64,000 nucleotides of DNA, from assembly GCA_963971575.1 (NCBI GenBank), contig OZ020618.1:32466731-32530730 (forward strand). Direction: 5' to 3'. The number at the start of each line of letters is the position of its first letter. Position 1 is the first letter of the stretch. The DNA is from Liopterus haemorrhoidalis. Its lineage: Eukaryota > Arthropoda > Insecta > Coleoptera > Dytiscidae. Made by a program: the position numbers and the translations under genes. The notes beneath the pieces were generated by a model that worked only from the letters and a program-made list of their open reading frames with translations, was not told the DNA's origin and did no database searches. Shown piece by piece: positions 36,764-47,554 of this stretch.

Positions 36764-39700
36764 CATCCTTTTTGTATAAGTTTGGTTATTAAGGCCCCAA
36801 TTTTTTCTAGACTAAAATGGACATGAGGAACTCAAAAATTTAAACCAGAGGTCCCTATCTTTTACCGTTATTGAGATATAATTTTTTGAAAAATTAAATT
36901 TTATTAAATAAATTTCAAAATTTTACAAAAATTTTTTTTGTTTAGGATATGTTTTAAAATGTGCCTTTACCATATTTCAGACCTTAGAACTTCAAAAATT
37001 CCAACCGCAGGTCCTTATCTTTTTTAGTTTTTGAAATACATATACATATTTTTTTTATTTATTTTTTTTTCTGAAAAAAAAAAGTTTTCTTAAAACAGTT
37101 CAAAATATGGCCTTTAGGTAATTTTGGGGTGAGGATTAATAAAAAAATATTTAAAAAAATCAATAGGCCTTAGTTTTTGAGTTATAGTCAATTTTATGTA
37201 CTTTTTTCCGATTTACTCAAAAACAGTTAGCCAAAATCCAAAATGAACCTTATTTTTGTGATCTACGGCCCAAACTGTATCAATTTTGAGAAAAATCCGA
37301 AATATTTTTTTTGTTAAAATTCGCGATTTTTTTTCAAAGTGGTACCCCTTACGATTTTTTCGATATTTTGCCATTTATAAGGGTTTTGTTTAATGATACA
37401 TCCTTTTTGTATAAGTTTGGTTATTAAGGCCCCAATTTTTTCTAGACTAAAATGGACATGAGGAACTCAAATATTTAAACCAGAGGTCCCTATCTTTTAC
37501 CGTTGTTGAGATATAATTTTTTGAAAAATTAAATTTTATTACAAAAATTTCAAAATTTTACAAAATTTTTTTTTGTTTAGGATATGTTTTAAAATGTGCC
37601 TTTACCATATTTCAGACCTTAGAACTTCAAAAATTCCAACCGCAGGTCCTTATCTTTTTTAGTTTTTGAAATACATATACATATTTTTTTTATTTATTTT
37701 TTTTCTGAAAAAAAAAAGTTTTCTTAAAACAGTACAAAATATGGCCTTTAGGTAATTTTGAGGTGAGGATTAATAAAAAAATATTTAAAAAAATCAATAG
37801 GCCTTAGTTTTTGAGTTATAGTCAATTTTATGTACTTTTTTCCGATTAACTCAAAAACAGTTGGCCAAAATCCAAAATGAACCTTATTTTTGTGATCTAC
37901 GGCCCAAACTGTATCAATTTTGAGAAAAATCCGAAAGATTTTTTTTGTTAAAATTCGCGATTTTTTTTCAAAGGGGTACCCCTTACGAATTTTTCGATAT
38001 TTTGCCATTTATAAGGGTTTTGTTTAATGATACATCCTTTTTGTATAAGTTTGGTTATTAAGGCCCCAATTTTTTCTAGACTAAAATGGACATGAGGAAC
38101 TCAAAAATTTAAACCAGAGGTCCCTATCTTTTACCGTTATTGAGATATAATTTTTTGAAAAATTAAATTTTATTACATAAATTTCAAAATTTTACAAAAT
38201 TTTTTTTTGTTTAGGATATGTTTTAAAATGTGCCTTTACCATATTTCAGACCTTAGAACTTCAAAAATTCCAACCGCAGGTCCTTATCTTTTTTAGTTTT
38301 TGAAATACATATACATATTTTTTTTATTTTTTTTTTTCTGAAAAAAAAAAGTTTTCTTAAAACAGTCCAAAATATGGCCTTTATGTAATTTTGGGGTGAG
38401 GATTAATAAAAAAATATTTAAAAAAATCAATAGGCCTTAGTTTTTGAGTTATAGTCAATTTTATGTACTTTTTTCCGATTTACTCAAAAACAGTTGGCCA
38501 AAATCCAAAATGAACCTTATTTTTGTGATCTACGGCCCAAACTGTATCAATTTTGAGAAAAATCCGAAATATTTTTTTTGTTAAAATTCGCGATTTTTTT
38601 TCAAAGGGGTACCCCTTACGATTTTTTCGATATTTTGCCATTTATAAGGGTTTTGTTTAATGATACATCCTTTTTGTATAAGTTTGGTTATTAAGGCCCC
38701 AATTTTTTCTAGACTAAAATGGACATGAGGAACTCAAATATTTAAACCAGAGGTCCCTATCTTTTACCGTTATTGAGATATAATTTTTTAAAAAATTAAA
38801 TTTTATTACAAAAATTTCAAAATTTTACAAAATTTTTTTTTGTTTAGGATATGTTTTAAAATGTGCCTTTACCATATTTCAGACCTTAGAACTTCAAAAA
38901 TTCCAACCGCAGGTCCTTATCTTTTTTAGTTTTTGAAATACATATACATATTTTTTTTATTTATTTTTTTTTCTGAAAAAAAAAAGTTTTCTTAAAACAG
39001 TCCAAAATATGGCCTTAAGGTAATTTTGGGGTGAGGATTAATAAAAAAATATTTAAAAAAATCAAGAGGCCTTAGTTTTTGAGTTATAGTCAATTTTATG
39101 TACTTTTTTCCGATTTACTCAAAAACAGTTGGCCAAAATCCAAAATGAACCTTATTTTTGTGATCTACGGCCCAAAGTGTATCAATTTTGAGAAAAAGCC
39201 GAAATATTTTTTTTGTAAAAATTCGCGATTTTTTTTCAAAGGGGTACCCTTTACGATTTTTTCGATATTTTGCCATTTATAAGGGTTTTGTTTAATGATA
39301 CATCCTTTTTGTATAAGTTTGGTTATTAAGGCCCTAATTTTTTCTAGACTAAAATGGACATGAGGAACTCAAATATTTAAACCAGAGGTCCCTATCTTTT
39401 ACCGTTATTGACATATAATTTTTTGAAAAATTAAATTTTATTACAAAAATTTCAAAATTTTACAAAAAATTTTTTTGTTTAAGAAATGTTTTAAAATGAG
39501 CCTTTACCATATTTCAGACCTTAGAACTTCAAAAATTCCAACCGCAGGTCCTTATCTTTTTTAGTTTTTGAAATACATATACATATTTTTTTTATTTTTT
39601 TTTTTCTGAAAAAAAAAAGTTTTCTTAAAACAGTCCAAAATATGGCCTTTAGGTAATTTTGGGGTAAGGATTAATAAAAAAATGTTTAAAAAAATCAATA

Positions 39701-42700
39701 GGCCTTAGTTTTTGAGTAATAGTCAATTTTATGTACTTTTTTCCGATTTACTCAAAAACAGTTGGCCAAAATCCAAAATGAACCTTATTTTTGTGATCTA
39801 CGGCCCAAAGTGTATCAATTTTGAGAAAAAGCCGAAATATTTTTTTTGTAAAAATTCGCGATTTTTTTTCAAAGGGGTACCCCTTACGATTTTTTCGATA
39901 TTTTGATAATTTTAAGGGTTTTGTTTAATGATACATCCTTTTTGTATAAGTTTGGTTATTAAGGCCCCAATTTTTTCTAGACTAAAATGGACATGAGGAA
40001 CTCAAAAATTTAAACCAGAGGTCCTTATCTTTTACCGTTATTGAGATATAATTTTTTGAAAAATTAAATTTTATTACAAAAATTTCAAAATTTTACAATT
40101 TTTTTTTTTTGTTTAGGATATGTTTTAAAATGTGCCTTTACCATATTTCAGACCTTAGAACTTCAAAAATTCCAACCGCAGGTCCTTATCTTTTTTAGTT
40201 TTTGAAATACATATACATATGTTTTTTATTTATTTATTTTCTGAAAAAAAAAGTTTTCTTAAAACAGTCCAAAATATGGCCTTAAGGTAATTTTGGGGTG
40301 AGGATTAATAAAAAAATATTTAAAAAAATCAAGAGGCCTTAGTTTTTGAGTTATAGTCAATTTTAGGTACTTTTTTCCGATTTACTCAAAAACAGTTGGC
40401 CAAAATCCAAAATGAATCTTATTTTTGTGATCTACGGCCCAAATTGTATCAATTTTGAGAAAAAGCCGAAATATTTTTTTTGTAAAAATTCGCGATTTTT
40501 TTTCAAAGGGGTACCCCTTACGATTTTTTCGATATTTTGCCATTTATAAGGGTTTGGTTTAATGATACATCCTTTTTGTATAAGTTTGGTTATTAAGGCC
40601 CCAATTTTTTCTAGACTAAAATGGACATGAGGAACTCAAAAATTTAAACCAGAGGTCCTTATCTTTTACCGTTATTGAGATATAATTTTTTGAAAAATTA
40701 AATTTTATTACAAAAATTTTAAAATTTTACAAAAATTTTTTTTGTTTAGGATATGTTTTTAAATGTGCCTTTACCATATTTCAGACCTTAGAACTTCAAA
40801 AATTCCAACCGCAGGTCCTTATCTTTTTTAGTTTTTGCAATACATATACATATTTTTTTTATTTATTATTTTTCTGAAAAAAAAAAGTTTTCTTAAAACA
40901 GTCCAAAATATGGCCTTTAGGTAATAATATTTTGGGGTGAGGATTAATAAAAAAATATTTAAAAAAATCAAGAGGCCTTAGTTTTTGAGTTATAGTTAAT
41001 TTAAGGTACTTTTTTCCGCTTTACTCAAAAACAGTTGGCCAAAATCCAAAATGAACCTTATTTTTGTGATCTACGGCCCAAATTGTATCAATTTTGAGAA
41101 AAATCCGAAATATTTTTTTTGTAAAAATTCGCGATTTTTTTTCAAAGGGGTACCCCTTACGATTTTTTCGATATTTTGCCATTTATAAGGGTTTTGTTTA
41201 ATGATACATCCTTTTTGTATAAGTTTGGTTATTAAGGCCCCAATTTTTTCTAGACTAAAATGGACATGAGGATCTCAAAAATTTAAACCAGAGGTCCTTA
41301 TCTTTTACCGTTATTGAGATATAATTTTTTGAAAAATTAAATTTTATTACAAAAATTTCAAAATTTTACAATTTTTTTTTTTGTTTAGGATATGTTTTAA
41401 AATGTGCCTTTACCATATTTCAGACCTTAGAACTTCAAAAATTCCAACCGCAGGTCCTTATCTTTTTTAGTTTTTGCAATACATATACATATTTTTTTAT
41501 TTTTTTTTTCTGAAAAAAAAAAGTTTTCTTAAAACAGTCCAAAATATGGCCTTTAGGTAATTTTGGGGTGAAGATTAATAAAAAAATATTTAAAAAAATC
41601 AAGAGGCCTTAGTTTTTGAGTTATAGTCAATTTTAGGTACTTTTTTCCGATTTACTCAAAAACAGTTGGCCAAAACCCAAAATGAACCTTATTTTTGTGA
41701 TCTACGGCCCAAAGTGTATCAATTTTGAGCAAATTCCGAAATATTTTTTTTGTAAAAATTCGCGATTTTTTTTCAAAGGGGTACCCCTTACGATTTTTTC
41801 GATATTTTGCCATTTATAAGGGTTTGGTTTAATGATACATCCTTTTTGTATAAGTTTGGTTATTAAGGCCCCAATTTTTTCTAGACTAAAATGGACATGA
41901 GGAACTCAAAAATTTCAACCAGAGGTCCTTATCTTTTACCGTTATTGAGATATAATTTTTTGAAAAATTAAATTTTATTACAAAAATTTCAAAATTTTAC
42001 AAAATTTTGTTTTGTTTAGGATATGTTTTTAAATGTGCCTTTACCATATTTCAGACCTTAGAACTTCAAAAATTCCAACCGCAGGTCCTTATCTTTTTTA
42101 GTTTTTGCAATACATATACATATTTTTTTTATTTATTATTTTTCTGAAAAAAAAAAGTTTTCTTAAAACAGTCCAAAATATGGCCTTTAGGTAATAATAT
42201 TTTGGGGTGAGGATTAATAAAAAAATATTTAAAAAAATCAAGAGGCCTTAGTTTTTGAGTTATAGTTAATTTAAGGTACTTTTTTCCGCTTTACTCAAAA
42301 ACAGTTGGCCAAAATCCAAAATGAACCTTATTTTTGTGATCTACGGCCCAAATTGTATCAATTTTGAGAAAAATCCGAAATATTTTTTTTGTAAAAATTC
42401 GCGATTTTTTTTCAAAGGGGTACCCCTTACGATTTTTTCGATATTTTGCCATTTATAAGGGTTTTGTTTAATGATACATCCTTTTTGTATAAGTTTGGTT
42501 ATTAAGGCCCCAATTTTTTCTAGACTAAAATGGACATGAGGAACTCGAAAATTTAAACCAGAGGTCCTTATCTTTTACCGTTATTGAGATATAATTTTTT
42601 GAAAAATTAAATTTTATTACAAAAATTTCAAAATTTTACAAAATTTTGTTTTGTTTAGGATATGTTTTAAAATGTGCCTTTACCATATTTCAGCCCTAAG

Positions 42701-45700
42701 AACTTCAAAAATTCCAACCGCAGGTCCTTATCTTTTTTAGTTTTTGAAATACATATACATATGTTTTTTATTTATTTATTTTCTGAAAAAAAAAGTTTTC
42801 TTAAAACAGTCCAAAATATGGCCTTTAGGTAATTTTGGGGTGAGGATTAATAAAAAAATATTTAAAAAAATCAAGAGGCCTTAGTTTTTGAGTTATAGTC
42901 AATTTTAGGTACTTTTTTCCGATTTACTCAAAAACAGTTGGCCAAAATCCAAAATGAACCTTATTTTTGTGATCTACGGCCCAAATTGTATCAATTTTGA
43001 GAAAAATCCGAAATAGTTTTTTTGTAGAAATTCGCGATTTTTTTTCAAAGGGATACGCTTTACGATTTTTTCGATATTTTGCCATTTATAAGGGTTTTGT
43101 TTAATGATACATCCTTTTTGTATAAGTTTGGTTATTAAGGCCCCAATTTTTTCTAGACTAAAATGGACATGAGGAACTCAAAAAGTTAAACCAGAGGTCC
43201 TTATCTTTTACCGTTATTGAGATATAATTTTTTGAAAAATTAAATTTTATTACAAAAATTTTAAAATTTTACAAAAATTTTTTTTGTTTAGGATATGTTT
43301 TAAAATGTGCCTATACATATATATTTCAGACCTTAGAACTTCAAAAATTCCAACCGCAGGTCTTTATCTTTTTTAGTTTTTGAAATACATATACATATTT
43401 TTTTTATTTTTTTTTTTTCTGAAAAAAAAAAAGTTTTCTTAAAACAGTCCAAAATATGGCCGTTAGGTAATTTTGGGGTGAAGAATAATAAAAAATATTT
43501 AAAAAAATCAAGAGGCCTTAGTTTTTGAGTTGTAGTCAATTTTAGGTACTTTTTTCCGATTTACTCAAAAACAGTTGGCCAAAATCCAAAATGAACCTTA
43601 TTTTTGTGATCTACGGCCCAAGCTGTATCAATTTTGAGAAAAATCCGAAATATTTTTTGTGTAAAAATTCGCGATTTTTTTTCAAAGTGGTACCCCTTAC
43701 GATTTTTTCGATATTTTAACATTTATAAGGGTTTTGTTTAATGATACATCCTTTTTGTATAAGTTTGGTTATGAAGGCCTCAATTTTTTCTAGAGTAAAA
43801 TGGACATGAGGAACTCAAAAATTTAAACCAGAGGTCCCTATCTTTTACCGTTATTGAGATATAATTTTTTGAAAAATTAAATTTTATTACAAAAATTTCA
43901 AAATTTTACAAAATTTTGTTTTGTTTAGGATATGTTTTTAAATGTGCCTTTACCATATTTCAGACCTTAGAACTTCAAAAATTCCAACCGCAGGTCCTTA
44001 TCTTTTTTAGTTTTTGCAATACATATACATATTTTTTTTATTTATTTTTTTTTCTGAAAAAAAAAAGTTTTCTTAAAACAGTCCAAAATATGGCCTTTAG
44101 GTAATTTTGGGGTGAGGATTAATAAAAAAATATTTAAAAAAATCAAGAGGCCTTAGTTTTTGAGTTATAGTCAATTTTAGGTACTTTTTTCCGATTTACT
44201 CAAAAACAGTTGGCCAAAATCCAAAATGAACCTTAATTTTGTGATCTACGGCCCAAATTGTATCATTTTTGAAAAAAATCCGAAATATTTTTTTGTAAAA
44301 ATTCTCTATTTTTTTTCAAATGGGTACCCCTTACGATTTTTTCGATATTTTGCCATTTATAAGGGTTTTGTTTAATGATACATCCTTTTTGTATAAGTTT
44401 GGTTATTAAGGCCCCAATTTTTTCTAGACTAAAATGGACATGAGGAACTCAAAAATTTAAACCAGAGGTCCTTATCTTTTACCGTTATTGAGATATAATT
44501 TTTTGAAAAATTAAATTTTATTACAAAAATTTCAAAATTTTACAAAATTTTGTTTTGTTTAGGATATGTTTTTAAATGTGCCTTTACCATATTTCAGACC
44601 TTAGAACTTCAAAAATTCCAACCGCAGGTCCTTATCTTTTTTAGTTTTTGCAATACATATACATATTTTTTTTATTTTTTTTTTTCTGAAAAAAAAAAGT
44701 TTTCTTAAAACAGTCCAAAATATGGCCTTTAGATAATAATATTTTGGGGTGAGGATTAATAAAAAAATATTTAAAAAAATCAAGAGGCCTTAGTTTTTGA
44801 GTTATAGTTAATTTTAGGTACTTTTTTCCGCTTTACTCAAAAACAGTTGGCCAAAATCCAAAATGAACCTTATTTTTGTGATCTACGGCCCAAATTGTAT
44901 CATTTTTGAAAAAAATCCGAAATATTTTTTTTGTAAAAATTCGCGATTTTTTTTCAAAGGGGTACCCCTTACGATTTTTTCAATATTTTGCCATTTATAA
45001 GGGTTTTGTTTAATGATACATCCTTTTTGTATAAGTTTGGTTATTAAGGCCCCAATTTTTACTAGACTAAAATGGACATGAGGAACTCAAAAATTTAAAC
45101 CAGAGGTCCTTATCTTTTACCGTTATTGAGATATAATTTTTTGAAAACTTAAATTTTATTACAAAAATTTCAAAATTTTACAAAATTTTGTTTTGTTTAG
45201 GATATGTTTTTAAATGTGCCTTTACCATATTTCAGACCTTAGAACTTCAAAAATTCCAACCGCAGGTCCTTATCTTTTTTAGTTTTTGCAATACATATAC
45301 ATATTTTTTTATTTTTTTTTCTGAAAAAAAAAAGTTTTCTTAAAACAGTCCAAAATATGGCCTTTAGGTAATTTTGGGGTGAAGATTAATAAAAAAATAT
45401 TTAAAAAAATCAAGAGGCCTTAGTTTTTGAGTTATAGTCAATTTTAGGTACTTTTTTCCGATTTACTCAAAAACAGTTGGCCAAAACCCAAAATGAACCT
45501 TATTTTTGTGATCTACGGCCCAAAGTGTATTAATTTTGAGCAAATTCCGAAATATTTTTTTTTTGTAAAAATTCGCGATTTTTTTTCAAAGGGGTACCCC
45601 TAAGGATTTTTTCGATAATTTGATAATTTTAAGGGTTTTGTTTTATGATACATCCTTTTTGTATAAGTTTGGTCATTAAGGCCCCAATTTTATTTAGACT

Positions 45701-45835
45701 AAAATGGACATGAGGAACTCAAAAATTTAAACCAGAGGTCCTTATCTTTTACCGTTATTGAGATATAATTTTTTGAAAAATTAAATTTTAGTACAAAAAT
45801 TTCAAAATTTTACAATTTTTTTTTTTGTTTAGGGT
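36764..45835 (+). repeat. 634-bp satellite array, block 4 (about 14 units)
   Basis: Up to about 39.2 kb this is the end of the duplicated 6664 bp segment. Beyond about 40.0 kb the right-group variants dominate: 'caagaggcctta' for 'caataggcctta', 'gaggtccttatc' for 'gaggtccctatc', 'tttaggtactt' for 'tttatgtactt', and in several units 'tttttgcaatacat'. A two-unit repeat is visible from the insertion variant 'ggtaataatatttt' near 40920 and 42190 (offset about 1270 bp). No gene is seen. Confidence 0.96.
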
Positions 45836-45848
45836 CCCAGCAAACATT
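45836..45848 (+). repeat. Left terminal inverted repeat
   Basis: CCCAGCAAACATT, a perfect reverse complement of 47542-47554. It is preceded by 'ttaggGT'. Confidence 0.85.
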
Positions 45849-45900
45849 TTTATCCGGACCAGTACTGGTAAAGCACATACTCGCCGGCATTGAAAGTAAT

Positions 45901-46166
45901 GGGCCAGTGCTGGCATTTCGTACTGGGCCAGTACCCCGGTGTCCCGTGGCCCTTAGCTGGTCCATTGATGTATCAGTTGCTGGCCCAGCAACGGTAAAGT
46001 GCATTGAAAGTAATGGGCCAGTGCTGGCATTTCGCACTGGGCCAGTGCTGGCATTTCGCATTGGTCCAGTGCTGGCATTTTGCACTGGGCCAGTACCCCG
46101 GTGTCCCCGTGGCCGTTAGCTGGCCCATTGATGTATCAGTTGCTGGCCCAGCAACGGTAAAGTGCA
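45901..46166. repeat. Two copies of a 162-bp offset repeat containing a 24-bp minisatellite
   Basis: The block 'gggccagtaccccggtgtcc...acggtaaagtgca' occurs at about 45925-46003 and again from 46087, an offset of 162 bp. A 24 bp unit beginning 'gggccagtgctggcatttcg' precedes each block: once in the first (45901-45924) and three times in the second (46015, 46039, 46063). The G+C-rich sequence contrasts sharply with the surrounding satellite. The tracts keep frames open in several phases by chance. Confidence 0.88.
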
Positions 46167-46315
46167 AAATAATCGCATTAGTTGCAAGATTTATTTCTGA
46201 CAGACTAGTGCTTATATTATACCCACTCTCTAGTGTTTCAAATGTAATATATGTGTACTTACCCAGTATTAAAATAAATTAATGGTTAGGTGCAAAATAA
46301 ATACTCATTTGGCCA

Positions 46316-46470
46316 TTTTCACCATCGTTGAATAAATTTATTTAACAAGTAAAGTTGACAATATCGCATCGGTTTTAAACTATTAATGAAGAAATTAACA
46401 TTGCTGTCAATAGAATGATGCGATATTGTTAACTTAAGTTGTTAAATAAATTTATTCAACGATGGTAAAA
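46316..46470. repeat. 55-bp imperfect inverted repeat inside the DNA element
   Basis: Arms at 46316-46370 and 46417-46470 are reverse complements with only a few differences. The core 'cgttgaataaatttattt' is perfectly mirrored. The spacer is 46 bp. It could be a nested palindromic element or a strong hairpin in a transcript. Confidence 0.87.
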
Positions 46471-47541
46471 CTAGCCGATTGTAAATTGAATTAACAGTTA
46501 TAATTTATTGATTTATTTATAAATATTAAATAAATATAATTTCAGGAATAACAGGAATTAGTTTATTTAATTTATTAATTTAATGAAGAATTTTAAGAAA
46601 ATGGTTTTCTGCCATTTCGGTCAAACCAATTTCATCCTTAAGATAAGGGGTGACTAATAATTTTCGCCAATATTCGTCTTGTATTATCTACCACATCTTT
46701 TCCCCCTGACTTGAAGAGTGCCAACCTAAAGAAATCATACTTGTTAAAATAAATTCAATAAACAAATTTTATAAGCATTAATGCTATAAGCTGTTCACTT
46801 TTGTAAGAACAAACTAGATCTGGTTATTTTGGTGATTTTTATAGTGTATTACTGACTTTTAGAAACTTGGTTATATTGTAAAAAAAGCTTTACAGTTTTG
46901 GATTAAGTTTGTATTATTTTAGGTTAGTATTATATTTACAAAATATTTAAGATGTCACTATTCAAAATGAAATATGACAAATTATATTTTTTAAATGACA
47001 TATTTATAATCTTGTATCAGATTTATTAATAATTGAAAATTTTATTACATGAAAAAAACTATGATTGAACTAAACTAAAAATTAAACAATTTAATATGAA
47101 ATAGTTTGTGTAAACTACGTCCTTAAATCTAACAAAACACACACAAATCACAATAAAAAACTGTAAAATGCTCACAATCAATAACTATTCAAATACACAT
47201 CTTTAAATCTGTTCACCAACACGTCCAAACTTGTACTCACAGAATATCACTTGTACCGACCCTCGAAGGCCACGCCGTTAGGGTGTTTTATGACTAAGAA
47301 CGGTCAGACTTTTCAAATTATTACATTCAAAAAAAGTTATAAACATAAGCACTGGCTCGCTAGAAATAACCTTGGATTAATACAAATAAGGAATGCTTAT
47401 AAAATGCTGGTAAAGTACTTCGTATAGGCAGAGTGCGAAATACAAATGTGAAGTACATTATTAATACTGGCATTGCACTTACTTTTGGTGCCAGCAATGT
47501 ACCAGCGTAAAAGCAGTTTGCCGGCGTTCGGCCGTTAGTTC

Positions 47542-47554
47542 AATGTTTGCTGGG
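47542..47554 (-). repeat. Right terminal inverted repeat
   Basis: AATGTTTGCTGGG, the mirror of 45836-45848, followed by 'GTatgttttt' of the satellite. Inboard motifs such as 'gtgcgaaat' (near 47430) are inverted copies of 'atttcgcac' in the left end, suggesting shared subterminal binding motifs. Confidence 0.85.

Larger units (their letters stand above)
32535..39198 (+). repeat. Tandem segmental duplication, copy 2 (6664 bp)
   Basis: Second copy of the segment at 25871-32534. The match continues to 39216 and stops at 39217 (a, against t at 32553). The recombination point therefore lies within the 18 bp shared by both comparisons, 32535-32552. I saw no differences between the copies in the stretches I compared line by line, which included the retrotransposon coding frames. 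This suggests very recent unequal exchange, or an assembly artefact. Confidence 0.92.
45836..47554. mobile_element. Non-autonomous DNA element with 13-bp terminal inverted repeats (1719 bp)
   Basis: Replaces nothing in the satellite: joining 45835 to 47557 (one GT kept) recreates a unit with a single substitution (ggatatg to gggtatg). The ends are perfect 13 bp inverted repeats, cccagcaaacatt at 45836-45848 and its complement at 47542-47554. The target duplication is short and ambiguous (gt, ggt or gggt, depending on where the ends are set). The left 330 bp is G+C-rich with tandem repeats, the middle has a 55 bp inverted repeat, and the rest is A+T-rich. No transposase-like frame is present. 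The superfamily is not identifiable from these ends by eye. Confidence 0.8.

Noticed and set aside
45810..46282. Repetitive frames on both strands in the G+C-rich left end of the DNA element
   Set aside because: The 24 bp repeat is a multiple of three, so open phases repeat automatically. The predicted peptides are simple translations of the minisatellite and match no transposase.
45836..47554. piggyBac assignment for the DNA element, from its CCC...GGG ends
   Set aside because: The flanking target duplication is not TTAA, and no piggyBac-type internal sequence was seen.
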